DNA from: Planctomycetaceae bacterium
GTDB lineage: Bacteria > Planctomycetota > Planctomycetia > Pirellulales > Thermoguttaceae
DNA: 8,163 nt
NCBI GenBank assembly: GCA_015062085.1
Contig: SUVI01000160.1
Coordinates: 1-8,163 of the forward strand
Direction of reading: 5' to 3'
Shown: positions 1 through 6,215 of the stretch, in pieces
How the letters are laid out: the number at the start of each line of letters is the position of its first letter
Numbering within the stretch: position 1 is the first letter of the stretch
Program-made: the position numbers and the translations under genes
Notes under the pieces: generated by a model
Database searches by the model: none
What the model saw: the letters and a program-made list of their open reading frames with translations, nothing else
Told to the model about the DNA's origin: nothing

Positions 1-1129
1 GGGCAATACGCATTTCAAGAGCGAGGACGGTATCCTGTTCACCGCCGACGGCAAAACGCTCATTCAGGTCCCGCGCGGCAAGGGCCTCACCGAATACACC
101 ATCCCCGACAGCGTGACGAGCATTGGAGATGACGCGTTCGAAGACTGCGAGAGCCTCACGTCGGTGACGATCCCCAACAGCGTGACGAGCATTGGAGATG
201 GCGCGTTCTTCGGGTGCGAGAGCCTCACGTCGGTGACGATCCCCGACAGCGTGACGAGCATTGGAGAGGATGTGTTCTGGGGCTGCTCCAGCCTCACGTC
301 CGTGACGATCCCCGACAGCGTGACGAGCATTGGAAGTTCCGCGTTCTACGGCTGCCACAGCCTCACGTCGGTGACGATCCCCGACAGCGTGACGAGCATT
401 GGAAATAACGCGTTCTGGTACTGCAAGAGCCTCACGTCGGTGACGATCCCCAACAGCGTGACGAGCATTGGAGATTACGCGTTCTGGAGGTGCGAGAGCC
501 TCACGTCGGTGACGATCCCCAACAGCGTGACGAGCATTGGAAATTACGCGTTCTACTGGTGCAAGAGCCTCACGTCGGTGACGATCCCCGACAGCGTAAC
601 GAGCATTGGAGATGAAGCGTTCGGCGGCTGCGAGAGCCTCACGTCGGTGACGATCCCCGACAGCGTGACGAGCATTGGAGATTCCGCGTTCAGTGGCTCC
701 AGCCTCACGACGGTGACGATCCCCGACAGCGTGACGAGCATTGGAGATTCCGCGTTCAGTGGCTCCAGCCTCACGTCGGTGACGATCCCCGACAGCGTGA
801 CGAGCATTGGAAATGAAGCGTTCAAATACTGCAAGAGCCTCACGTCGGTGACGATCCCCGACAGCGTGACGAGCATTGGAGATCGCGCGTTCTACGGCTG
901 CGAGAGCCTCACGTCGGTGACGATCCCCAACAGCGTGACGAGCATTGGATGGGATGCGTTCTACGAGTGCAAGAACCTCACGTCGGTGACGATCCCAGAA
1001 AGCGTAACGAGCATTGGATGGGGCGCGTTCAGCGGCTGTCATGAAGACTTGGTGATCTACGGGAAGGTAGGGTCGGAGGCGGAGCGGTATGCGAAAGAAG
1101 GGGGGGGCAAATTCCAGTCCGCAGAGTAA
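1..1129 (+). CDS. BspA-like leucine-rich repeat surface protein, 3' part (5' end outside window)
   Basis: The frame is open from the window edge (first full codon at position 2) to TAA at 1127-1129, giving 375 visible residues. The Met codon at 113 is not the start, because in-frame sequence before it reads [18 protein letters not shown], a typical BspA-family lead-in. Visible residues 28-347 are 14 tandem repeats of the form [23 protein letters not shown], the LRR_5/BspA type. A short cap follows ([16 protein letters not shown]), also typical of the family's last repeat. Such proteins are usually secreted or surface-attached and take part in adhesion or binding of host and matrix proteins. 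That role is family knowledge; no ligand can be read here. No C-terminal anchor or PEP-CTERM is present, so any export or anchoring signal must lie upstream. The gene converges on the kinase gene across a shared terminator. Family assignment is firm; function is inferred. Confidence 0.93.
   Translation, partial: GNTHFKSEDGILFTADGKTLIQVPRGKGLTEYTIPDSVTSIGDDAFEDCESLTSVTIPNSVTSIGDGAFFGCESLTSVTIPDSVTSIGEDVFWGCSSLTSVTIPDSVTSIGSSAFYGCHSLTSVTIPDSVTSIGNNAFWYCKSLTSVTIPNSVTSIGDYAFWRCESLTSVTIPNSVTSIGNYAFYWCKSLTSVTIPDSVTSIGDEAFGGCESLTSVTIPDSVTSIGDSAFSGSSLTTVTIPDSVTSIGDSAFSGSSLTSVTIPDSVTSIGNEAFKYCKSLTSVTIPDSVTSIGDRAFYGCESLTSVTIPNSVTSIGWDAFYECKNLTSVTIPESVTSIGWGAFSGCHEDLVIYGKVGSEAERYAKEGGGKFQSAE
83..1042 (+). 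repeat. 14 tandem 69/66-bp LRR units
   Basis: Twelve units are 69 bp (23 residues) and two, at 635-700 and 701-766, are 66 bp (22 residues, lacking the Cys codon). Unit starts are 83, 152, 221, 290, 359, 428, 497, 566, 635, 701, 767, 836, 905 and 974. From unit 2 on, the core encoding SLTSVTIP(D/N)SVTSIG is almost identical in nucleotides, silent sites included. The two codons before AF and the two after it differ widely between units. The last unit is more diverged ([14 protein letters not shown] for GTG), as is usual at an array edge. Unit length is a multiple of three, so false open frames appear on both strands. Confidence 0.95.
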
Positions 1130-1199
1130 TTCTGAAAAGCAATACCGCGTTTGAAGCCGACGGGAATCAAGGCTGAAAATGCGTAAAGTTCAACAAAAT

Positions 1200-1237
1200 G
1201 GGAGGCGGCACACAAGGCGTCGTCTCCCGTTTTTTTT
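1200..1237 (+). terminator. Intrinsic terminator, probably bidirectional, between convergent genes
   Basis: The left arm at 1200-1209 (GGGAGGCGGC) pairs with the right arm at 1219-1228 (GTCGTCTCCC) over 10 bp, including two G-U pairs, around a 9-nt loop. After one G, eight T residues follow at 1230-1237, a classic rho-independent terminator for the LRR gene. The last two T positions overlap the stop codon of the kinase gene on the other strand. Read on the minus strand, the same hairpin lies just past the kinase stop and is followed by ATTTTGTTG, so it may also end that transcript, more weakly. Confidence 0.85.
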
Positions 1238-2741
1238 ATTCTGCAAGCCGAGTCAGCATTTCGGCCGTTTCTAGAAATTTCGGAAGAAGCGCGTCGTAGG
1301 CGTCCGGGTTTTCCGGTCTCGTGACGGCCTGCGTTTCGTGCACGGCGTCGATCCGGTCAAAATCCTCCCAGACGCCCGTTCCGACTGCCGCAAGAGCAGC
1401 AGCTCCAAGCGCAGCCGCTTCTTGATCGATGTTCGTCTTTTCTACCGTTTTGTTGAACGCATCCGCATAGATCTGCCGCCAGACCGGACTGATCGCGCCG
1501 CCGCCGACCAGCGTAATGGAATCTTCCAGACGGGTCAGCGTGCCGAGTGCGTCGAGAGCCTTCCGAAGATTCAGCGCGATCCCCTCGAGTGCCGCACGAA
1601 TGACGTCCTCCCGAGTGTGCGAGAGATCCAGATTAAAGAGACCGCCGCGCATCTTGCTGGAGGGTTCAAGACAGGACCCGCCGGCAAACGTGGGATTCAA
1701 AAGAAGCCCGCGGGCACCGATCGGCGACCGAGAGGCAAGTTCCATCATGCGAGCGTAAACATTTTCGCCCGTCTGCGCACATTCTGCTTTCAGATCTCCG
1801 CAGCAAAGGTCACGGATCCACTTCAGCGTCGTCCCGGCTGAGAAAATGGCAGTCGCGCTGGCGAACTGGCCCGGAACTACGTGCGTGAAAACGTAGGGAA
1901 AGAATTTCGTGTCGAGAAGCGGTTTTTCGTCGCTGACCGCGATCCAGCTGGAAGAACCAAGCGATGCGTACGACCGCCCGTTTTTGAACGCCCGGGCACC
2001 GAGAGCCATGCACGAATTATCCACGCCGCCCGCCGCAACCTGAACACTCTGCGGAAGCCCAAGCTCTTCGGCTGCCTCCGGAGTCAGTGTGCCAAGGATC
2101 TCCGTGGAAGGGACGATCTCCGGAAAGATCTCTCGTGAAAGTCCGGCAGACGCGATGATCCCGTCATCGTAATCCCACGCCTCAAGCGCGTAGGCACCCG
2201 TTCCGGAAGCGTAGGAAAAATCCGTCGCGACCCGGCCCGTGAGCCAGTAGTTGATGAAATCCTTCGTCCCGACGAATTTTTTCATCTTCGCAAACATTTC
2301 AGGAAGATTCTCGCGATACCAGATCAGCTTGAAGACCGTGTAATGCGCGGGCGGGAAACCGGCTCCAGTCTTCCGGTACCATTCCGCATAGTCCGACGTT
2401 TCAAAAAACCGCGCAGCCTGCGTTTCCGCACGAGAATCCGACCAGATCGGCGTCGAATCAAGCAGCAGCTCTCCGTCTGCATCCAGCGGCACACATCCAA
2501 GCGAATGCCCAGAAAGCGCGATCGCCGTCACGTCCTGCGGCTCCAGTCCCGGCATTGCAAAGAGCTTCCGAGTCGATTCCACAACGGCGCGTTTCCAATC
2601 AAGCGGTTTCTGTTCATGAAAACCGCTCTTCGGATAGAACGTATCGTAGCCTTCAAAAACAGAGGCGATAAGTTTTCCATCCTCAGCATAAAGCGACGCT
2701 TTATTTCCTCCAGTCCCAAGATCGTAAGCTAGGATCGTCAT
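1236..2741 (-). CDS. FGGY-family carbohydrate kinase, xylulokinase-like
   Basis: This 501-residue protein has the usual length for FGGY sugar kinases, which transfer phosphate from ATP to a sugar or polyol in the cytoplasm. Visible landmarks are an N-terminal phosphate loop DLGTGGNKASL (residues 7-17), PIWSDSRA (98-105), the AAGGVDNS stretch with probable catalytic base Asp241, SLGSSSW (260-266), and the ATP-site LVGGGAISPVWRQIYAD (411-427). The closest match from memory is the xylulokinase-like branch. However, the sugar-site loop reads SGHSLG (77-82) where E. coli XylB has GQMHG, so I do not name a substrate or use the symbol xylB. The start is set by AAAGGAG seven bases before the ATG. The gene lies 40 nt downstream of the zinc-ribbon gene on the same strand, so the two may be cotranscribed. 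No sugar isomerase, transporter or regulator accompanies it here. Confidence 0.9.
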   Translation of the reverse strand: MTILAYDLGTGGNKASLYAEDGKLIASVFEGYDTFYPKSGFHEQKPLDWKRAVVESTRKLFAMPGLEPQDVTAIALSGHSLGCVPLDADGELLLDSTPIWSDSRAETQAARFFETSDYAEWYRKTGAGFPPAHYTVFKLIWYRENLPEMFAKMKKFVGTKDFINYWLTGRVATDFSYASGTGAYALEAWDYDDGIIASAGLSREIFPEIVPSTEILGTLTPEAAEELGLPQSVQVAAGGVDNSCMALGARAFKNGRSYASLGSSSWIAVSDEKPLLDTKFFPYVFTHVVPGQFASATAIFSAGTTLKWIRDLCCGDLKAECAQTGENVYARMMELASRSPIGARGLLLNPTFAGGSCLEPSSKMRGGLFNLDLSHTREDVIRAALEGIALNLRKALDALGTLTRLEDSITLVGGGAISPVWRQIYADAFNKTVEKTNIDQEAAALGAAALAAVGTGVWEDFDRIDAVHETQAVTRPENPDAYDALLPKFLETAEMLTRLAE

Positions 2742-2748
2742 AAAATTT

Positions 2749-2755
2749 CTCCTTT
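2749..2755 (-). promoter_or_regulatory. Shine-Dalgarno site of the FGGY kinase gene
   Basis: The minus strand reads AAAGGAG with a 7-nt spacer to the ATG at 2741-2739. It is the strongest ribosome binding site in the window. It supports this start and independent translation initiation within a probable two-gene transcript. Confidence 0.8.
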
Positions 2756-2781
2756 TTCGTCAAAATCAGCTCAGCGTAAGA

Positions 2782-3282
2782 TCATTTTCTCCGTTCCGTT
2801 TCGAGATAGCGACAGGACGGCACCGTCGTACAGACCCACTGCCAGACCGTTCGACGACCTTCGCGCACCTCAACGAGCGACATCATTTTCCCGCACACAG
2901 GACAGTACTCGGCCCGAACGGGAAGATGCTCGCCGCGCTCCAATTTTTCGGCACAGGAAGCACAGTATTTCACGTTCGGAAAATACGCGATCCTTTCCGG
3001 AGGAATGACGGCCCGGCATCCCTGACAGCGCCGCGTTTCCGTGTCGGAAAAATCATCCCTAACGACTTGGTATCGAAGATTTTTCGCACTGCATTTCGGA
3101 CAGGAAAATCGCTCCGTCATGGCATGAAAGAGCTCGTAGACGATCTCTTCATCTGCACCGCGATTCCGTTTCAGGATCCGATGTTTTACGAGCCACTCAA
3201 AGACTCCCTGAAAATCTAAAAGCGTCTTCCATCCGCACTGCGGGCACTCAATTTTTCGATACTGCGCTGATTCTTCATTCAT
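2782..3282 (-). CDS. Zinc-ribbon protein with DksA/TraR-like C4 finger and three predicted zinc sites
   Basis: The 166-residue protein has no signal peptide and should be cytoplasmic. It carries twelve cysteines in six pairs: C13/C16, C61/C64, C86/C89, C107/C110, C127/C130 and C151/C157. The middle part, CQGC then RAVIPPERIAYFPNV then CASC (86-110), matches the C4 finger of DksA/TraR proteins. The C-terminal part (CPVCGK, then C-x5-C followed by RYLE) resembles the C4 zinc fingers at the C-terminus of type IA topoisomerases. The N-terminal CPQCGW and FSCPKC probably form a split ribbon around a short charged helical stretch (residues 20-58). DksA's acidic coiled-coil tip is absent, so it is not a standard DksA. 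Nucleic-acid or RNA-polymerase contact is a guess. The ATG has no evident Shine-Dalgarno site; the frame closes upstream at 3316-3318 with no better start. Confidence 0.72.
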   Translation of the reverse strand: MNEESAQYRKIECPQCGWKTLLDFQGVFEWLVKHRILKRNRGADEEIVYELFHAMTERFSCPKCSAKNLRYQVVRDDFSDTETRRCQGCRAVIPPERIAYFPNVKYCASCAEKLERGEHLPVRAEYCPVCGKMMSLVEVREGRRTVWQWVCTTVPSCRYLETERRK

Positions 3283-3338
3283 TTTGTTTTTCAGGACATA
3301 AAAACAGCACCCCGATCAGGAAAAACGTCCAAAACGCA

Positions 3339-3359
3339 CCTGTCGGGGGCCCAAACAGG
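3339..3359. other. Short imperfect inverted repeat
   Basis: CCTGT at 3339-3343 pairs with ACAGG at 3355-3359, with two further G-C pairs inside after a small internal mismatch. It directly abuts the larger hairpin beginning at 3359. No T-rich tail follows in either direction. It could be part of the 3' end of the cyclophilin transcript or an operator ahead of the zinc-ribbon gene; the sequence does not decide. Confidence 0.3.
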
Positions 3360-3392
3360 CGGAGAGACCAAACGGCAGCTCTCCGCTTTTTT
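3359..3392 (+). terminator. Terminator-like hairpin with its T-tract on the plus strand
   Basis: GCGGAGAG at 3359-3366 pairs perfectly with CTCTCCGC at 3379-3386 around a 12-nt loop, and six T residues follow at 3387-3392. In form it is an intrinsic terminator for plus-strand transcription, yet the genes on both sides are on the minus strand. Read on the minus strand, just after the cyclophilin stop at 3423, the hairpin is followed by CTGTTTGGG, a poor U-tract. It may still end the minus-strand message, or it may stop antisense transcription from entering the cyclophilin gene. Confidence 0.55.
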
Positions 3393-3422
3393 CTCAAACC
3401 CAAATACGCTCCGCTCTCAAGA

Positions 3423-4631
3423 TCACTCCGGTTTGCTCACAAAATCCGAGTAGCCGTGAGCCTGTTTGCGAAGGACTTTCATCTCAATGATCTTGGTCGG
3501 GACCAGGCCAGGATAGGGACGTTCCGGATCGATGCGGACGATCTTAGCCAGCACATCCATTCCGTCGATCACGCGGCCGAAAACGGTGTACTGTCCATCG
3601 AGGAACTGCGTCGGCAGGAACGAGATATAGAACTGCGATCCGGCAGAATTCGGGTCCATGGAACGAGCCATCGCAAGCGAACCGCGGAAATGTTTACGGG
3701 CACCCGCTTTCGAGAATTCTTCCGGGATCGTGTACCCCGGTCCTCCGGTCCCGTCGCCTTTCGGGCAGCCGCCCTGCGCCATGAATCCCGGAAGAACACG
3801 ATGGAACGGCAGATTCGTGTAGAAACCCTTTTCCACCAGCGACACAAAACTCTTCACCGTATTCGGCGCTTCATTCTCAAAAAGCTCGACCGTCATGTCA
3901 CCGGCAGTCGTGCGGATCAAAACGCGCGGCAGATCATCAGCCTGCGCTTCAGCCTTGCGCAGCTGAAGTTCACGCGCCCATTCACTTTCATAGTACTCCA
4001 TGGATTTGGAGTAAACACTCGCCTGCTGGGAAAGAGGAGTACCCGCTTTTTCGGCATACGTAAAACACTGCTTCGCGGCCGCAAAATTATTCGCGCCAAA
4101 AGCAGAAATGCCGGCCATTTCAAAAATTTCAGGGTGCTTCTTGTGCATTCCCTTGGAAAGGAACATCTTGAAAAGTGCGAACGCTTCATCGTATTCGTCG
4201 ATCGTAAGAAGATAATTCGCATAAACGAGCATGAACTGGTTCAGCTTTTCGTGCGTGCCTTTGGAAGTTTTGTAAGCAGAAACAGCTGCCGGGATCAACG
4301 CTTTAAAAGTCTGTTCTGCTTTCTGGATCAAAGGAGCGGCCGAATTCTGGATCTCGGTCATCTTCGCATTGTCTTGGGCCTGATACGCTTTATCGAACTC
4401 CACTTTCAGAGTCTGGATCTCCGCCAAAACGGCCTCATACGCCTGAAATTTCTGATCAAATTCCGGAAATTGTTCCGAATCAGCAGCAGGAGCAACTGCC
4501 GCGGGAGCAGCAGGAGCAGCTGCTGCGGAAGCAGCCGGAGAAACAGCACTTCCAGTACCGCTCTGCGCAAAAAGCATGCCGACAGTCAAAAGTGCCGGAA
4601 CGAACACAAAAAAACGAATCGCATATTTCAT
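3423..4631 (-). CDS. Exported cyclophilin-type peptidyl-prolyl cis-trans isomerase with helical N-terminal domain
   Basis: The 402-residue protein starts with a signal peptide (KYAIRFF, then a hydrophobic core, probable cleavage after LFA22). An Ala/Pro linker covers residues 30-50, and a helical, TPR-like region spans about 58-225. The cyclophilin domain lies at about 234-388 and should catalyse cis-trans isomerisation of X-Pro bonds in periplasmic or surface proteins. Matches to the cyclophilin A active site are FHRVLPGFMAQGG (276-288) with catalytic Arg278, Phe283, Met284 and Gln286; LAMAR (319-323); GSQFYI (331-336); and LDGQYTVFG. The Trp121 position is Phe343, common in bacterial forms and linked in known cyclophilins to weaker cyclosporin binding. 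GAAAGG lies 9 nt before the ATG. It is a paralogue of the next gene upstream, sharing EMAGISAF, LPRV, LFE..APNTV and ARKHFRGS. Confidence 0.92.
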   Translation of the reverse strand: MKYAIRFFVFVPALLTVGMLFAQSGTGSAVSPAASAAAAPAAPAAVAPAADSEQFPEFDQKFQAYEAVLAEIQTLKVEFDKAYQAQDNAKMTEIQNSAAPLIQKAEQTFKALIPAAVSAYKTSKGTHEKLNQFMLVYANYLLTIDEYDEAFALFKMFLSKGMHKKHPEIFEMAGISAFGANNFAAAKQCFTYAEKAGTPLSQQASVYSKSMEYYESEWARELQLRKAEAQADDLPRVLIRTTAGDMTVELFENEAPNTVKSFVSLVEKGFYTNLPFHRVLPGFMAQGGCPKGDGTGGPGYTIPEEFSKAGARKHFRGSLAMARSMDPNSAGSQFYISFLPTQFLDGQYTVFGRVIDGMDVLAKIVRIDPERPYPGLVPTKIIEMKVLRKQAHGYSDFVSKPE

Positions 4632-4640
4632 TTCAAAAAA

Positions 4641-4646
4641 CCTTTC
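4641..4646 (-). promoter_or_regulatory. Shine-Dalgarno-like site of the cyclophilin gene
   Basis: The minus strand reads GAAAGG nine bases before the ATG at 4631-4629. It is moderate in strength, and the signal peptide that follows directly makes this start convincing. Confidence 0.5.
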
Positions 4647-4700
4647 TTGGCTGAGGGTCTCTCACCATTTTTTTCATTCTCTAGTCCACTGGGAAATTTT

Positions 4701-4724
4701 ATGGGGATTTTTATGGGGATTTTT
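4701..4724. repeat. Tandem 12-bp direct repeat upstream of the cyclophilin gene
   Basis: ATGGGGATTTTT occurs twice in perfect tandem (4701-4712, 4713-4724). Partial copies flank it: GGGAAATTTT just before and ATGGAAAT just after. It lies in the 185-nt gap between the two cyclophilin-domain genes, about 70-95 nt upstream of the downstream gene's start. The period is a little over one helical turn, so an operator or bent A/T tract is possible, as is simple slippage expansion. No protein can be assigned. Confidence 0.75.
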
Positions 4725-4752
4725 ATGGAAATCAAACGAAAATTCGAGTCAA
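4720..4752 (-). promoter_or_regulatory. Weak candidate promoter of the downstream cyclophilin gene
   Basis: The minus strand shows TTGACT (4752-4747), a 5/6 match to a -35 box. A CATAAA (4/6 match to -10) follows at a long 19-nt spacing and overlaps the 12-bp repeats. The pair is below consensus. It would, however, give the downstream cyclophilin gene its own start independent of the upstream paralogue. Confidence 0.28.
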
Positions 4753-4816
4753 GATCCGAAATCATGCCCCGGAACTCCACAGTCATGCACGACCGGTATA
4801 CGCTCCAGCTCTAAAG

Positions 4817-6160
4817 TCAGTATCTTGAACGATTCAGGACTCTGGCGGAGAGTATCCTGTCTGCCTGCACTGCCGTGTGCGAGTCTTCCAGATTCCGGGA
4901 ATCAACTCTCTGGAAAGAGGAGATCACCTCCATTCCTTTCGTCACCCGCCCAAAAACAGTGTACTTCCCATCAAGCTGCGGCGCAGGAGTGAACATCACA
5001 AAAAACTGTCCGTTCATCGGTCTGTTCATCTGCACTTGTCCATTTACCTGCCCGGCAGAGTCGGACTGTACCCAAACGACAGACCCGCGAAAATGTTTGC
5101 GAGCTTCAGCACCCGCAGCCTCTTTCACGAGTTCCGTATCTGCAGTGACGGGCTCTGTTCTGGCAAAAAGCCCCGAAACAACCGTCGAAAAACACTTTCC
5201 ATCATACGCACCGTCCCGCACGAGCTGCAAAAACGCCGAGACAGTATTGGGAGCAGAATCCTCAAACAACTCAAGCTCCACAACGCCCTTCGTCGTTTCC
5301 AAAATAACGCGCGGAAGCTCTCCCTTCATCTGTTCCTGCTGCCGGATAGTCTGTTCCGTCTTCCAAGCCTGCACATAGTAGGGGATCAACTCCTGACAGA
5401 CGGTTGACGCAGCAGTCTGAACGTTCCTTTTCTGCGCCTCTTCAAAACACAGTCGAGCCACATCAAACTTTCCGACCATGAATGCTGAAATACCCGCCAT
5501 TTCATAAAGGTACGGATCCTTCTCACACACTTTCTGCGCCATGAGTTCCCGCGACAGCACATACGCCGACTCATACTGATCCGAATCGATCGCACTGCTG
5601 AGCAAAAACAACATGTAACGCAAAACTTCCGGCCGTTCCGGCTCCAGTGACCAAACGACACCGATCCACTCAAGCGTCCTATGGTACAGAAGGTGCACCC
5701 GCTGCGCACGATCCGCCATTTTCTGCCGAAACTGAGCGACCTCCGAACGAAGGACCTCCGCCTCCAAACTGTCAGATGCCAGCTCCAGAAGACGCACATC
5801 CCGCACACGGATCTCAGAAGAAAGATCCTCCATCTCCGCCAACATTTCATCGATCACACCGCATGCCTTGCAAAATGCGTCGACCAACTGCTTCGGCTGG
5901 ATATTCGACGGGATCTTCGGAAGAGGATCTTTTGCGAAAACCTTTTCCATATTCGGGAAGACTGCGCAAGCCGGGCACTTTTCTCCGCCGGGGACCCCAA
6001 AACTAACGCCTTCCGGTAAAGTCTCCGTTTCTTGAACAACATACCGTCCTCCGTTTTCTTCGCCCGTACCGACACTCTGCGCCTGCACGACCGCATGACA
6101 GCCCATCAGTGCGCACAACACACAAACAGTCAGTCCTTGGAAAACGCCAAAACGGATCAT
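4817..6160 (-). CDS. Exported cyclophilin-like protein with degenerate active site (paralogue of the adjacent PPIase)
   Basis: The 447-residue protein begins with a hydrophobic export signal. LMGC (18-21) could be a lipobox with Cys21, while VQA at 25-27 could be a signal peptidase I site; I cannot choose. Residues 62-65 (CPAC) and 97-100 (CKAC) add two CxxC pairs absent from the paralogue. A helical, partly coiled-coil region (about 100-275) contains YEMAGISAF, shared with the neighbour. The cyclophilin fold (about 281-445) is recognisable by LPRVILETTKG, LFEDSAPNTV, ARKHFRGS, NGQFFVMF and LDGKYTVFGRV. The catalytic stretch reads FSTVVSGLFARTE where the neighbour has FHRVLPGFMAQGG, so the catalytic Arg is Thr326, Gln is Arg334 and the Phe/Met pair is altered. 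Isomerase activity is doubtful; a binding or scaffold role is my inference. The reading frame is intact, so it is not an obvious pseudogene. No Shine-Dalgarno site precedes the ATG. Confidence 0.85.
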   Translation of the reverse strand: MIRFGVFQGLTVCVLCALMGCHAVVQAQSVGTGEENGGRYVVQETETLPEGVSFGVPGGEKCPACAVFPNMEKVFAKDPLPKIPSNIQPKQLVDAFCKACGVIDEMLAEMEDLSSEIRVRDVRLLELASDSLEAEVLRSEVAQFRQKMADRAQRVHLLYHRTLEWIGVVWSLEPERPEVLRYMLFLLSSAIDSDQYESAYVLSRELMAQKVCEKDPYLYEMAGISAFMVGKFDVARLCFEEAQKRNVQTAASTVCQELIPYYVQAWKTEQTIRQQEQMKGELPRVILETTKGVVELELFEDSAPNTVSAFLQLVRDGAYDGKCFSTVVSGLFARTEPVTADTELVKEAAGAEARKHFRGSVVWVQSDSAGQVNGQVQMNRPMNGQFFVMFTPAPQLDGKYTVFGRVTKGMEVISSFQRVDSRNLEDSHTAVQADRILSARVLNRSRY

Positions 6161-6215
6161 TCAGTAAACTTTCGAAATTAGGAAACTTCACACAAAACGA
6201 ATATCTTATCCTGTC

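Noticed and set aside
64..876. Open frames on the minus strand at 64-330 and 553-876, and a plus-strand frame at 214-408, all with repeated peptides.
   Set aside because: They are read-through of the 69-bp repeats in other frames. The unit length is a multiple of three and its core lacks stops, so repeated open frames are expected. The BspA frame alone matches a known family.
83..1042. Variable codons in the LRR array as the target of a diversity-generating retroelement.
   Set aside because: No reverse transcriptase or template repeat is in the window, and the variation is not limited to adenine positions. Unit duplication and conversion explain it more simply.
83..1042. Regular repeats as a possible CRISPR array.
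   Set aside because: The units are contiguous coding repeats in one frame with no true spacers, and no cas genes are nearby.
3456..4814. A 452-codon open frame on the plus strand opposite the cyclophilin gene.
   Set aside because: It lies antisense to a gene with clear signal peptide and cyclophilin motifs. Its product is rich in Arg, Ser and Phe without any recognisable domain, so it is a codon-bias shadow.
5386..6019. Several open frames overlapping the upstream cyclophilin-like gene (5386-5850 minus, 5647-6006 plus, 5681-6019 plus).
   Set aside because: All are out of frame with the supported gene, have odd composition, and show no domain or ribosome binding site.
4817..6160. Calling the upstream cyclophilin-like gene a pseudogene.
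   Set aside because: The frame is intact over 447 codons, the signal peptide and fold motifs are kept, and a good promoter precedes it. Only the active-site residues are changed.
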